A DNA stretch of 64,000 nt, from NCBI RefSeq assembly GCF_014192575.1, contig NZ_JACHYC010000009.1, positions 1 through 64,000 of the forward strand, in the 5' to 3' direction. The position numbers and the translations under genes were made by a program. The notes beneath the pieces are model-generated. The model worked only from the letters and a program-made list of their open reading frames with translations. It ran no database searches and was not told where the DNA came from. Positions within the stretch are counted from its first letter, which is position 1; each line of letters opens with the position of its first letter. Positions 1 through 9,057 of the stretch are shown in pieces. The stretch comes from Variovorax sp. Sphag1AA (GTDB taxonomy: Bacteria; Pseudomonadota; Gammaproteobacteria; Burkholderiales; Burkholderiaceae_C).

Positions 1-239
1 CTGTTGACCCATCATGTCAAAGCGCCTCCAACAAATTCGTTGCCTTCAACATAGGCGACCCGAACCAATTTGCCAGCGGGTTTTTCAACAGAATCGCTGC
101 GAAGCGGTCTTGCGCCGGGAAAAGAGGGAATTCGAAAGCCAACGTTCCGAGGTCAAGTCGGCTCCGTACCCTGGGGAGAAGCGGCGTTCCCGGAAGAGCA
201 GACCGATTCTTGAACCCGGAGCAAATTGGAGGCTCGCAA
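1..239. other. left-edge segment, no supported gene
   Basis: This stretch lies downstream of the minus-strand SDR gene. Open frames exist on both strands but show no family motif, and the minus-strand one overlaps the end of the SDR gene. I see no hairpin or RNA gene. Confidence 0.4.
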
Positions 240-998
240 TCAACGCGGCGTCTTCGGCAGGGCGAACCAGGCTTCGAAACCAAGCGCACCCAGACGAGGG
301 TTGGGGCTGCCCGGTACCAAGGTGTCGTCCTTCAGTTCGGCCCCGAAGTAGCGCGCATGCGCGTCCGGCACCACAGTGCGCGGATCGTTCGATGCCTTCA
401 GGAAACGCTGCACCAGATCCGACAGCCGCACACGCTCCGGCCCCGCGATCTCGACGATGGCGTTCTGCGGCGTGCTGGCCGTGTAGTCGGCGACCGCATC
501 CGCCACATCGTCCGAGGCAATTGGCTGCACGAAGGCGGGGGACAGGTGCACCTTGTCGCCATTCACCCCCGATTGCGCGATCGAACCCAGGAATTCGAAG
601 AACTGGGTCGAGCGAACGAGGGTGTATGGAATCTTCGACTCGCGGATCAGCGTCTCCTGAACGATCTTGGCCCGGAAGTAACCGCTCTCCGTGAGCCGGT
701 CAGTGCCGACAACCGAGAGGGCCAGGTGGTGCTTCACGCCGGCCTTCGCTTCTGCCGCCAGCAGGTTCTGCCCCGAGGTGCGGAAGAAGTCCATCACCGC
801 CTTGTCCTCGAACGATGGCGAGTTGGCCACGTCCAGAACTACCTGCGCGCCGGCGAGCGCCTCGTCGAGGCCCTCGCCTGTGAGCGTGTCGACGCCCGAT
901 GCCGGCGACGCGGACAGCACGTCATGTCCACGCGCGCGCAGCCTTGCGACGGTCTTGGACCCAATGAGGCCGGAGCCTCCGATGACGACGATCTTCAT
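240..998 (-). CDS. NmrA-like SDR family NAD(P)-binding oxidoreductase
   Basis: The 252-residue product opens with the Rossmann nucleotide-binding motif GGSGLIG (residues 7-13) directly after a hydrophobic first strand, as in atypical short-chain dehydrogenases of the NmrA/NAD(P)H-binding group. A SGYFRAKIVQETL segment near residue 105 resembles the YxxxK helix of these proteins (here Y-F-R-A-K). Length fits the family. It is probably cytoplasmic and acts as a redox enzyme or a nucleotide-sensing regulator; the substrate is unknown. It follows the AhpD-like gene by 23 bases on the same strand, so the two are likely cotranscribed. The start ATG at 998 is the first in frame and sits on the N-terminal strand expected for the fold. 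Confidence 0.85.
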   Translation of the reverse strand: MKIVVIGGSGLIGSKTVARLRARGHDVLSASPASGVDTLTGEGLDEALAGAQVVLDVANSPSFEDKAVMDFFRTSGQNLLAAEAKAGVKHHLALSVVGTDRLTESGYFRAKIVQETLIRESKIPYTLVRSTQFFEFLGSIAQSGVNGDKVHLSPAFVQPIASDDVADAVADYTASTPQNAIVEIAGPERVRLSDLVQRFLKASNDPRTVVPDAHARYFGAELKDDTLVPGSPNPRLGALGFEAWFALPKTPR

Positions 999-1021
999 GA
1001 TGATGTTCCTTTCGATGTGCT

Positions 1022-1501
1022 TCAGGAGAGCTTCGCCTTGTCAAGGCCGAGAACCTTGTCGGACGAGCCGGGCACGCTCTTGAAGCCGACGTTCAGACGA
1101 CTCCATGCGTTGGTTGACATCACGAGGAAGGAGAGGTCCGAGATTTCCTTCTCCGAGAGTTGCGTGCGCACGCGGTCGTAGATGTCGTCGGGAACGCCCT
1201 GCTCGGGCAGCTTCGTCAGCGCCTCGGTCCATGCGAGTGCGGCGCGCTCCCGCGGAATGAATAGCGTGGAATCGCGCCACGCAGCGAGGTGGTAGAGCCG
1301 CAGTTCTCGCTCGCCATGGATCCTGGCCTGCTTGACGTGCATGTCGAGGCAGAAGGTGCAGCCATTGAGTTGCGAAGTGCGGATGGCCACCAGGTCGCGG
1401 ATCGATTCCTCGATGGCGCCCTCCTTGATTGCGTTGAGGAACTCGACGAACTTCTTGAACAGTTCCGGGGACTGCTCCGCATAGTTGATACGTTGGGTCA
1501 T
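1022..1501 (-). CDS. carboxymuconolactone decarboxylase (AhpD-like) family protein
   Basis: This 159-residue protein carries the AhpD-type redox signature: the cysteines of NGCTFCLDMH (about residues 47-56) form CxxC followed by the conserved histidine. Such proteins are cytoplasmic alkylhydroperoxidase-like disulfide reductases; true 4-carboxymuconolactone decarboxylases lack the CxxC, so a peroxide or redox role is favoured. Length is typical for the single-domain family. It is the first gene of a probable two-gene unit with the NmrA-like SDR, a common pairing in proteobacteria. A second homologue lies at 9790-10248. Substrate and regulator are not visible. Confidence 0.88.
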   Translation of the reverse strand: MTQRINYAEQSPELFKKFVEFLNAIKEGAIEESIRDLVAIRTSQLNGCTFCLDMHVKQARIHGERELRLYHLAAWRDSTLFIPRERAALAWTEALTKLPEQGVPDDIYDRVRTQLSEKEISDLSFLVMSTNAWSRLNVGFKSVPGSSDKVLGLDKAKLS

Positions 1502-1642
1502 GACTTAACTCCTGGATGGAACGGCTTGCGGGAACCGCGAAGCGGAATCGATGCTAGGTTTGAGGACTCCATCCGGGTAGCCATTCGCGCGTGCTCACGA
1601 TGTTGAGCGCAACGCAACAATCGACGGCATGCCTGCATGCGA

Positions 1643-2650
1643 TCACATCAGGATGTCGTTGACGGGTTGCGGCACCTGCGGCAGTACGGACTCACCGGCA
1701 AGCGCCATCAACTCGCGCTCGATACGCTTCGAGATGTGCGTGATAGGGACGTCGTTGGCGCTGCCTTCGAAGGGGTTCTCGGTGCTCTCCCCCACCTGAT
1801 CCAGTGCGGCGTACATCCATGAGATGGTGGCGCTGAACGGCACCACGAGCCACACCATGTAGCCTTGCATGAGGCCGGTGATGCCCTCGTTGAGCTTGTC
1901 GAACTCCTTCAGCAACCCGAAAGGCAGCAAGGCACAGAACGCCCAGACGAAGATCGTGTTGATGATCGCGTACTGCCTCGGATAGGGATAGTTCTTGATG
2001 CGTTCGGCGCGCCCTTGCTGGTCGATGAACTCTTTCAGTAGCTTGTTCAGCTCGAGGTGATAGGTCGGCGACAGGCGTCTCTCATCCAGAAGGCGTTTCA
2101 ATGCACGGCCTTGCAGGCAGAGCACAAGCGTCGCCTTGTCTGCGGCATTCGCAACCAGCCGCTGCTCCGCCGGGTGCAGGTGACGCCGCAGTTCGTGCTC
2201 GATGGCGGTCTCGTGTTCGGGAATGCGGTACAGGCGACGGTACTCGGCATGCGACGCTTTCGTAAGGGTCTCCCACGGCCTCGGCGTTCTGAGTTCATGC
2301 CGCAGGCAGGTGACCCATGCCACATGCCTCGCGAGGAGGTCCCGAACGTCGGCAGGATTCAGTGCGTAGCTGTGCACGCTGGAGCCCCAGAACCGGCTGG
2401 TTCCGAGAATGGCGGTCCAGAGTTGTTGCGCCTCGATCGTCCGGCTGTAGGTCTGGACGTTCTTGAAGCCGACGATGAAGGAGGTGGCAGTGCCAAGCAA
2501 GCCGACCACGGTGAGCGGCAAGCTCAGCCACTTCAGGCCGAAGACCTGGTAGAGGATTACCGGCACGGCACCCACGCACAGAAGAAGATAGATCTGACGC
2601 CGGGTCCAGACGATGAACTCGGTGACCTTGTAGGACTTTCCCAGGTGCAT
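1643..2650 (-). CDS. bestrophin family (UPF0187) membrane channel protein
   Basis: The 335-residue product has the bestrophin layout: hydrophobic segments near residues 20-60 (YLLLCVGAVPVILYQ and a following stretch), a charged cytoplasmic middle, and two more hydrophobic segments around 230-290 ending in ISWMYAALDQVGESTENPFEG. The late DQVGESTENPFEG-like block is characteristic of bacterial bestrophins. Bacterial homologues form pentameric inner-membrane ion channels; which ion is passed cannot be read from sequence. It is followed after 141 bases by the AhpD-like gene on the same strand. The start at 2650 leaves a short soluble N-terminus before the first membrane helix, as usual. Confidence 0.87.
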   Translation of the reverse strand: MHLGKSYKVTEFIVWTRRQIYLLLCVGAVPVILYQVFGLKWLSLPLTVVGLLGTATSFIVGFKNVQTYSRTIEAQQLWTAILGTSRFWGSSVHSYALNPADVRDLLARHVAWVTCLRHELRTPRPWETLTKASHAEYRRLYRIPEHETAIEHELRRHLHPAEQRLVANAADKATLVLCLQGRALKRLLDERRLSPTYHLELNKLLKEFIDQQGRAERIKNYPYPRQYAIINTIFVWAFCALLPFGLLKEFDKLNEGITGLMQGYMVWLVVPFSATISWMYAALDQVGESTENPFEGSANDVPITHISKRIERELMALAGESVLPQVPQPVNDILM

Positions 2651-2684
2651 GGCGGTCGTGTGGTGTGAGATGCGGGCCGCGCCA

Positions 2685-2948
2685 CTAGACCCGAAGTCCC
2701 ATGCTTTTCATGGCAGCAAGCACCTCGCGCGGCTCGGCACGTTTGCGAATGTCTTCTTCGATGAATGCGAAGCGGATCTTCCCTGCGGTGTCGATCACGT
2801 AGGTGGCGGGCACCGGGAGCACCCACTGCCCGTTGCCATTGAGCACCGGGATGTCGGTGCCGATGCTTGGGTGCAGGATCGCCGGCGCGCCTGGCGCGTG
2901 CCGCGATTCCGGTGGCATCGAAGACCTCGTCGGCCTCGCTGGGCTCAT
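2685..2948 (-). pseudogene. C-terminal remnant of an AhpC/TSA peroxiredoxin-like gene
   Basis: About 60 residues, from GTDIPVLNGNGQW through PVPATYVIDTAGKIRF to the end, match the C-terminal part of redoxin-fold peroxiredoxins (the PATYVID strand-turn is diagnostic). The open frame is only 87 codons and its first 25 residues look unrelated. The thioredoxin-fold N-terminal half with the peroxidatic cysteine is absent, and I cannot find it in the 170 bases upstream. It therefore looks like a 5'-deleted gene rather than a functional small protein. It lies between the bestrophin gene and the divergent winged-helix regulator. Confidence 0.7.
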
Positions 2949-3119
2949 CGTGACCGTTCTTTAGGAGGTTCATGCGGCAGATCGTAGGAAGCCACCCCCC
3001 GATGCAGAAGACATGTGCAATCGCGCACTGCGTTGACGGAGACGCACCAATGGCCCCAATGTCCCCGCATTGGATAGGGTCCTCCGCTAGACTCGACGGC
3101 CTTCGCGGATCATCGCCCC

Positions 3120-5969
3120 ATGGAGCCACCGCACACAGCGCAAGCCGAACCCACACAAGCGCCGACCGACACCTGTTGGCGCTTCGGCTCGTTCGTCTTG
3201 TGGGAAGCGCAGCGGCGTATCGAGCAACAGGGTGAGGCCGTGCGCCTGGGCTCCAGGTCCTTCGACCTTCTTCTGCAACTGATCAAACGGCCCGGCGAAG
3301 TGGTCAGCAAGGAGGACTTGCTGGCCACGGTCTGGGCCGGCGTCGTCGTCGAAGAGGCCAGCGTGCGCGTCCACATGTCCACGCTTCGCAAGGCATTGGG
3401 CGAGCCGGAGGACGCGCAGGAGTGCAAAGAATGGATCTCCAACATTCCACTGCGCGGCTACCGTTTCAACGGCCGGGTCTATCGCGAAGCGACGCCCCCC
3501 ACTGTCGCGGACAGGCAGGTGCCGTCCGATGTGAATTTCACGAAGCTGCCAGTTCGCCTCACCCGACTGATCGGGCGCGAGGCCGACGTGGAGCGCATCC
3601 ACCAGGCGCTCGGGATCGGTCGGCTCGTGACCGTCGTCGGCACTGGCGGCATCGGCAAGACGAGCGTCGCGATCCGTGCGGCGGAGTGCCTCGAACAGCA
3701 GAAGGCTTCCCGGATCGCCTTTGTCGATCTGTCGCCTCTGGCGTCCGGCGACCGCGTGCTGAGCACCCTGGCCCGAGCACTGAGCGTGACTACCGATATG
3801 GGCGACACCATGCAAGCGGTCGTCATGCGCCTTGCCGGCCTGGATGCGCTTCTGCTCATCGACAACTGCGAGCATGTGGTGGACACCGTGGCGCCGCTTG
3901 TGTCCAGGCTGCTGTCCGAGCTTCCGCAGTTGCGCATTCTCGCGACAAGCCGGGAAGCAATGCGGGTCCAGGGAGAGCACGTGCTGCGCCTCTCTCCTCT
4001 CGCCGTTCCGGATGAGGACGACGTGGGTTTCTCAGAGGCAATGCGTGCACCGGCCGTCGAACTCCTCGTCGAACGAGCCGCCGCTGCGGGCTCGCGCGTG
4101 TTCGGCGAATCGGATGGCTCCGCCCTGGCAAAGATCGCTCGACAGATCGATGGCATCCCCCTGGCGATCGAGCTGGTGGCCGCGCGCCTGGGCGTTCAGC
4201 CCATCGGCGACTTGGCCCTGCGGCTGAACGACCACATGCGGCTCTACTCCATGGACAAGCGGGCCCTGCTCGCACGCCACACGACGCTCGCCGCCACCCT
4301 GGAATGGAGCGCGACGCTGCTGACACCTGACGAGCTGAAACTGTTCCGGCGGCTTTCGGTCTTCCGCGGCCGCTTCGACGTGGAGTCCGCGCTGAGCGTG
4401 GCGCAGAGCGACATGGACGGTGAGCTGGCCTTCGACGCGCTGATCTCGCTCGCGAACAAATCGCTGGTCTCCTTCGACAACAACGACGCGATCGCGCCGT
4501 ACCGGCTCCTCATCACGACCCGCAGCTATGCGGCCGCTCTGCTGGCGGCGAGCGACGAACGCCCGGCCATGATCCGCCGGCATGCCGCACTCATGCTCGA
4601 TCTGATGAAGACGGCGCGCACGCAATTGCACGAACTGGGCGAGCAGGCGTGGCTCGGCAGGTACGCGTTCCGGCTGGACGACGTGCGCCTTGCGATCGAG
4701 ATGTGCCTGACGGAACAGCTCGATACCAAGTTCGCCACGTCGCTGATCACCGCTTCCGCTCTGTTGTGGTTCCAGGTGTCGCAAGTCGCGGAATATCGCG
4801 ACTGGGTCCGGGCCACGCTCGCGCTGGTCGACAGACAGCCCCATCCGGACATCGAGACCGCCGCCTCGTTGAACACCGCACTGGTGAGCGCGTTGCTGAG
4901 CACCGGCGCGCCCAGCGACGAAAGCAGCGAGGCATGCGATCGCGCGCTGGCCGGCGCCCTGGCCGTGAAGATGCGGATCCCGGAACTGCATGCGCGCTGG
5001 GGTCGCTGCACGCACGACATGTTCCGCGGTGAGTACCTGGCGGCACTGCGCAACAGCGAGATCCTCGAATCGGTCGTGCAATCCTGGGACGACCCGCCGG
5101 CACTCATCCTCTCGCACCGCGTCAGCGCCATGGCGAATCACTTCTGCGGCAGCTTCGCGCTTTCGAGGAAGCACAGCGAAGCGGCACTGGGCCTTTCCGG
5201 CCCCTTCGGTCGAACGGCCGTCACCGCGGTGGTCGGGCCCGAAGACGTCGTCGCAGCCAAGGCCGTGCTGTGCAAGACGCTGTGGCTGCAAGGGCAAACC
5301 GTGAAGGCGCTGGAAGCAGCCAGCGACGCCGTCTCGCGCGCGGAGGCGACCGGCAACTCCGTGTCGCTGTGCGCTGCGTTGTACGGGAGTTGCGCCGTCG
5401 CACTGTGGAGTGGCGAACTGGAACTGGCCCGCAGGTGGATTCCACGGATGATGGAAGAGGCCCGTCGCAAGGGCCTGGAGGGTTGGTACCGATACGCGGA
5501 ATGGTTCAGCCAGGGCCTCCAGCTGCGTCTCGCAACGGATCCGCAGCTTCATGTCTGCGGGGTCCGGGAAAAACTCGCAGGCTACGACGCACCCCACAAG
5601 GAGATGCTCCTGACCTTCTGCGTCAACTGGCTCGACGATGAGATCATTGCCCGGATCGAAAGGGGCGAAGGCCTGTGGTGCGCGGCCGAAGCCTGGCGTG
5701 CCGCCGGTTGGCGCGAGGAACAGCGCGACAGGCTGCCCGCGGCCGGGGATTTCTACCTTCGCGCGATCGATCTCGCCCGGCAACAGGGCGCGCTGAGTTG
5801 GGAGCTTCGTGCAGTCACCAGCCTCGCCAGACTGGGACAGCGCCTGGGCAAGCGGGATCGGGCCGCCGGCAGGTTGGCGGAAATCTGCGAGCGCGCCGCC
5901 GCGGCCGGCAGCGAAGGCCCGGAACTCGACGAAGCCCGCGCCCTGCGTCTCCAGCTCACGTGTCCCTGA
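3120..5969 (+). CDS. winged-helix (OmpR/CadC-type) regulator fused to an NTPase and a helical-repeat region
   Basis: The 949-residue protein has three parts. Residues about 20-120 form an OmpR/CadC-type winged helix, with the KRPGEVVSKEDLLATVW turn and a terminal RGYRF wing. Residues about 145-450 form an AP-type NTPase: Walker A GTGGIGKTS at 174-182, LLLIDNCEHVV (Walker B) near 245-254, and a GIPLAIELVAARLG motif. The remaining roughly 450 residues are alpha-helical and TPR-like. Such single-component regulators are thought to oligomerise on ligand and nucleotide binding and to activate transcription. No membrane segment is evident, so it is cytoplasmic. The LysR gene begins 65 bases downstream. 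Target promoters and ligand cannot be assigned. Confidence 0.85.
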   Translation: MEPPHTAQAEPTQAPTDTCWRFGSFVLWEAQRRIEQQGEAVRLGSRSFDLLLQLIKRPGEVVSKEDLLATVWAGVVVEEASVRVHMSTLRKALGEPEDAQECKEWISNIPLRGYRFNGRVYREATPPTVADRQVPSDVNFTKLPVRLTRLIGREADVERIHQALGIGRLVTVVGTGGIGKTSVAIRAAECLEQQKASRIAFVDLSPLASGDRVLSTLARALSVTTDMGDTMQAVVMRLAGLDALLLIDNCEHVVDTVAPLVSRLLSELPQLRILATSREAMRVQGEHVLRLSPLAVPDEDDVGFSEAMRAPAVELLVERAAAAGSRVFGESDGSALAKIARQIDGIPLAIELVAARLGVQPIGDLALRLNDHMRLYSMDKRALLARHTTLAATLEWSATLLTPDELKLFRRLSVFRGRFDVESALSVAQSDMDGELAFDALISLANKSLVSFDNNDAIAPYRLLITTRSYAAALLAASDERPAMIRRHAALMLDLMKTARTQLHELGEQAWLGRYAFRLDDVRLAIEMCLTEQLDTKFATSLITASALLWFQVSQVAEYRDWVRATLALVDRQPHPDIETAASLNTALVSALLSTGAPSDESSEACDRALAGALAVKMRIPELHARWGRCTHDMFRGEYLAALRNSEILESVVQSWDDPPALILSHRVSAMANHFCGSFALSRKHSEAALGLSGPFGRTAVTAVVGPEDVVAAKAVLCKTLWLQGQTVKALEAASDAVSRAEATGNSVSLCAALYGSCAVALWSGELELARRWIPRMMEEARRKGLEGWYRYAEWFSQGLQLRLATDPQLHVCGVREKLAGYDAPHKEMLLTFCVNWLDDEIIARIERGEGLWCAAEAWRAAGWREEQRDRLPAAGDFYLRAIDLARQQGALSWELRAVTSLARLGQRLGKRDRAAGRLAEICERAAAAGSEGPELDEARALRLQLTCP

Positions 5970-6034
5970 GCCGATAACAAACCTTGACAGGCATTAACTG
6001 GCCTCCACTGGCCGGTGCGCGCAGAGTGCATGCC

Positions 6035-7042
6035 ATGTCAATATCCTTACTGTCTCCTTCCTCGATCGCGTCGCCGACGGTGCACGCCGATCCACTTGCA
6101 TCCAGCTTCGCCACGACCTATGCGGGCGTTGTCGCCTTCATCGCCGTGGTGGCCGAGGGCAGCTTCGCGCGCGCGGCGGACCGGCTCGGCATCGGCCGCT
6201 CCGCAGTGAGCCGCAGCGTGCAGCGACTGGAAGACCAACTCAACGTGCGACTGTTCCAGCGCACCACGCGCAGCACGACCTTGACTCGCGAGGGCGACAT
6301 GTTCTATGCGAGTTGCCACACGGGTGTCGACCGGATCGTGCAGGCGGTGGAGGAAATGAAAGACCTGCGCGCAGGACCACCGCGCGGGCACTTGCGCATC
6401 AGCGCCGCGGCCGGCTTCGGCCGCAGGGTGGTTGCACCGCTCCTCTGCGAATTCCAGCGCGCCTATCCCGAGGTCACGATCGACCTGTCCCTCGGCAACA
6501 AGCCTGCGGATTTCATCGCGGACCGCATCGACATCGAATTTCGCAACGGGCGCATCGAGGACGCGCAGATCATCGCCAGGCAGATCATCCCCATGCAGAT
6601 GCTGGTCTGCGCTTCCCCGGCCTACCGGCAGGCGCACGGACTGCCCGCCACGGTCGAGGCTTTGGCGCAGCACCAATGCATCAACTTCCGGCACACCTCG
6701 GGACGGATCTCGGAATGGGAGTTCAAGGTGGATGGCGAGCTTCGCAAGTTTCTGCCAAAAGCCAGGCTCACCTACAACGACTCGGACCTAGTGCTGCAGG
6801 CGGTACTCGACGGCCAGGGCATCGCCCAGTTGCCCGGCTACATGATCTGCCATGCGATGCGCAGTGGCGCGCTCGTGGCCTGCCTTGCAGATCATGCGCC
6901 CGACGATCGCGGCCACTACATCTGCTACCTGAGCCGGCAGCATCTGCCCACACGCATGCGCGCCTTCATCGACTTCATGGTCGAGAAGATCCGGGCCGCC
7001 GATCTTCAGTGCGCGGCCGAACCCGAGTTGCAGGCCGCCTGA
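6035..7042 (+). CDS. LysR-family transcriptional regulator
   Basis: A LysR DNA-binding domain is clear at residues about 30-88: FIAVVAEGSFARAADRLGIG followed by SAVSRSVQRLEDQLNVRLF, then a substrate-binding domain ending in the usual C-terminal barrel. I chose the ATG at 6035 (335 residues) over one 51 bases upstream because the extra residues are non-homologous; even so about 27 residues precede the domain, so a later start is possible. The subtype resembles LysRs that control quinone and alkyl-reductase genes, but this is only an impression. It is codirectional with the exported alpha/beta hydrolase 121 bases downstream, which it may regulate. Confidence 0.88.
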   Translation: MSISLLSPSSIASPTVHADPLASSFATTYAGVVAFIAVVAEGSFARAADRLGIGRSAVSRSVQRLEDQLNVRLFQRTTRSTTLTREGDMFYASCHTGVDRIVQAVEEMKDLRAGPPRGHLRISAAAGFGRRVVAPLLCEFQRAYPEVTIDLSLGNKPADFIADRIDIEFRNGRIEDAQIIARQIIPMQMLVCASPAYRQAHGLPATVEALAQHQCINFRHTSGRISEWEFKVDGELRKFLPKARLTYNDSDLVLQAVLDGQGIAQLPGYMICHAMRSGALVACLADHAPDDRGHYICYLSRQHLPTRMRAFIDFMVEKIRAADLQCAAEPELQAA

Positions 7043-7163
7043 TCGTTGCACGGCTACCGGCATTGGTGCCCGCCGAACAACAGGTTGAGTCCCCCCTCGG
7101 ATCTACCGCGCGCGGGGACGCAAACCTACGATGAACCCGTCACTTTCAACACAGAGGACTCTC

Positions 7164-8144
7164 ATGACCCAAGCACATATTCCTGCGCGCCGCCGCAGCC
7201 TTCTGCTCGGCGGCGCTGCTCTCGCCACCGGCGCAATGACCGCATTGACGGAAGGCACGGCCAACGCCGCCACTTCTTCCCCCGCATCCCAACCCAACAG
7301 GAGTTCCCGCATGACCAGCAGCACCATCACCACCAAGGACGGCACGCAGATTTACTACAAGGACTGGGGCGATGGCCCCGTGGTCACGTTCTCGCACGGC
7401 TGGCCGCTCAATGCCGACGCGTGGGACGGGCAGATGCACTTCCTCGCGCGCAACGGCTTCCGCGTCATCGCCCATGACCGGCGCGGCCACGGACGGTCCA
7501 CGCAGTCTTCCTCGAACAACGACATGAACGGCTATGCCGACGATCTGGCGGCCCTGTTCGAGGCGCTGGACCTGAAGAAGGTCACCATGGTCGGGCACTC
7601 GACGGGCGGCGGCGAGGTGGTGCGCTACCTCGGGCGGCATGGCACGAAGCGCGTGGCCAAAGCCGTTCTGATCGGCGCGGTGCCGCCGGTGATGGTGAAG
7701 TCGGCATCGAACCCCGAAGGACTTCCGATGCAGGCCTTCGACGACATCCGTGCCGGCGTCGCAGCGGACCGCTCGCAGTTCTACAGGGACCTCGCGATGC
7801 CGTTCTATGGCGCCAACCGCGCGGGCGCGAAGGTCTCGCAGGGCATCCTCGACCAGTTCTGGCTCTGGAGCATGCAAAGCGGTCAGAAGAACGCCTACGA
7901 GTGCGTCAAGGCCTTCTCGGAGACCGACTTCACCGAAGACCTGAAGCGCATCGACGTGCCCACGCTCTTCATGCACGGCGAGGACGACCAGATCGTGCCG
8001 GTGCACGATTCCGCAAAAAAGGCCGCGAAGCTGGTCAAGGGCGCCAAGGAGATCTACTACCCCGGCGCGCCGCACGGCCTTACCGCGACCATGCAGGACA
8101 GGGTCAACGCGGATCTGCTCGCCTTCCTGAGCGGCACTGCCTGA
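7164..8144 (+). CDS. Tat-exported alpha/beta hydrolase (non-haem haloperoxidase/esterase-like)
   Basis: The 326-residue product begins with a twin-arginine signal ([20 protein letters not shown], residues 8-27) and an Ala-rich cleavage region, so it is probably exported folded. The mature part is an alpha/beta hydrolase of the chloroperoxidase/arylesterase group: oxyanion region [12 protein letters not shown], nucleophile elbow GHSTGG, acidic residue in HGEDDQIVP, and late histidine in GAPHGLT. Cofactor-free haloperoxidases have this layout but usually act as esterases or perhydrolases. The ATG at 7164 was chosen because AGAGGA lies just upstream and the Tat signal starts there; an in-frame ATG at 7131 would add 11 residues. 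It heads a run of hydrolase-like genes. Confidence 0.86.
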   Translation: MTQAHIPARRRSLLLGGAALATGAMTALTEGTANAATSSPASQPNRSSRMTSSTITTKDGTQIYYKDWGDGPVVTFSHGWPLNADAWDGQMHFLARNGFRVIAHDRRGHGRSTQSSSNNDMNGYADDLAALFEALDLKKVTMVGHSTGGGEVVRYLGRHGTKRVAKAVLIGAVPPVMVKSASNPEGLPMQAFDDIRAGVAADRSQFYRDLAMPFYGANRAGAKVSQGILDQFWLWSMQSGQKNAYECVKAFSETDFTEDLKRIDVPTLFMHGEDDQIVPVHDSAKKAAKLVKGAKEIYYPGAPHGLTATMQDRVNADLLAFLSGTA

Positions 8145-8172
8145 GTGGGGATGAACCGCACGCGACCGAGCC

Positions 8173-9036
8173 ATGCTTCACCTGTTGCTCCAGACCACCA
8201 TTGAAGACGTGCCGGACGACTGGAACGTTTCGCGCTTCAGTCTTCTGAGTACCTTCCTGCGCGAATTGCAGGACGAGCATGGCCGACCGCTGTTTCGCGT
8301 GACGGCGCGCAATCGCACTCGCCGCGGCGCGCCGGACCCAATGCTGTCGACGCTCGATGAATCGGACGTCGACCAGCTCTGGCTTCTGGGCGTCGACAAC
8401 GGCGACGGCCTCACGGCCGACGATTGCGCGGGCATCACCCGCTTCCGCCGCGCCGGCGGATCGCTTCTGATCACGCGCGACCACATGGACCTCGGCAGTT
8501 CGCTCCTGCACCTTGCCGACATCGGTGCAGCGCATCACTTTCACAGCCGCAACTGCGAGGCTGACCAGAGCCGGCAATGCATCGACAACCCCAACAGTCC
8601 CGGCATCTCCTGGCCCAACTACCACTCCGGCGCCAACGGAGACTACCAGCGGGTGTGGTCGGTGGGGAGCATCCATCCGGTCATGCGCGACAGGCACTCG
8701 TCCAGCGGCGTCATCCAGTACCTGCCCGCGCATCCGCATGAAGGAGCGGTGAGTGCGCCGCCGGACGATCCGAGCAGCCGCGTGATCATGGAGGGCAGGA
8801 GTTCGGCCACCGGCCGGCGCTTCAACATCGCGGTCGCCTTCGAACGATCCCACCAGGGCGGGCGCGTCATCGCGCAATCGACCTTCCATCACTTCGCCGA
8901 CTACAACTGGGACCCGGCCGCCGGCTGCCCATCCTTCGTGATCGAGCCTGCCGGTTCCGGCATGGCGCGGTTCGCGGAGGCGCTTCGATCGACCCGGCAG
9001 TACGTGCGCAACGTCTCGCTCTGGCTCGGCTCGTAG
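8173..9036 (+). CDS. conserved-looking protein of unknown function, possible ThuA/GATase-like fold
   Basis: I do not recognise this 287-residue protein with certainty. It has no signal peptide or membrane segment. Its first half alternates strands and helices, with a block LWLLGVDNGDGL followed by ITRFRRAGGSLLITRDH, which recalls class-I glutamine-amidotransferase-like (ThuA-type) proteins where a Gly-rich turn follows 'RF..AGG'. The second half has several His/Asn/Ser-rich turns (AHHFHSRNCE, WPNYHSGANG) and a late STFHHFADYNWD block typical of metal-binding or ThuA-like C-termini. Good coding character, with a 28-base gap from the upstream hydrolase and 21 bases to the dienelactone hydrolase, suggests it belongs to that unit. 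Confidence 0.7.
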   Translation: MLHLLLQTTIEDVPDDWNVSRFSLLSTFLRELQDEHGRPLFRVTARNRTRRGAPDPMLSTLDESDVDQLWLLGVDNGDGLTADDCAGITRFRRAGGSLLITRDHMDLGSSLLHLADIGAAHHFHSRNCEADQSRQCIDNPNSPGISWPNYHSGANGDYQRVWSVGSIHPVMRDRHSSSGVIQYLPAHPHEGAVSAPPDDPSSRVIMEGRSSATGRRFNIAVAFERSHQGGRVIAQSTFHHFADYNWDPAAGCPSFVIEPAGSGMARFAEALRSTRQYVRNVSLWLGS

Positions 9037-9057
9037 TCTTTTCCAAAGGAGATTCAA

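Noticed and set aside
17-289. 90-codon minus-strand frame at the left edge
   Set aside because: It overlaps the end of the SDR gene, has no family motif and no ribosome-binding site.
210-1181. 323-codon plus-strand frame opposite the SDR and AhpD-like genes
   Set aside because: It is antisense to two genes with clear motifs; the composition (Arg/His/Gly-rich) is typical of high-GC shadow frames.
1600-1640. GCATGC-type inverted repeat as an attachment site or terminator
   Set aside because: It is short and GC-palindromic by chance composition; no integrase or tRNA is nearby.
4032-5783. 583-codon minus-strand frame inside the winged-helix/NTPase gene
   Set aside because: It is antisense to a gene with intact Walker motifs and has a shadow-frame composition.
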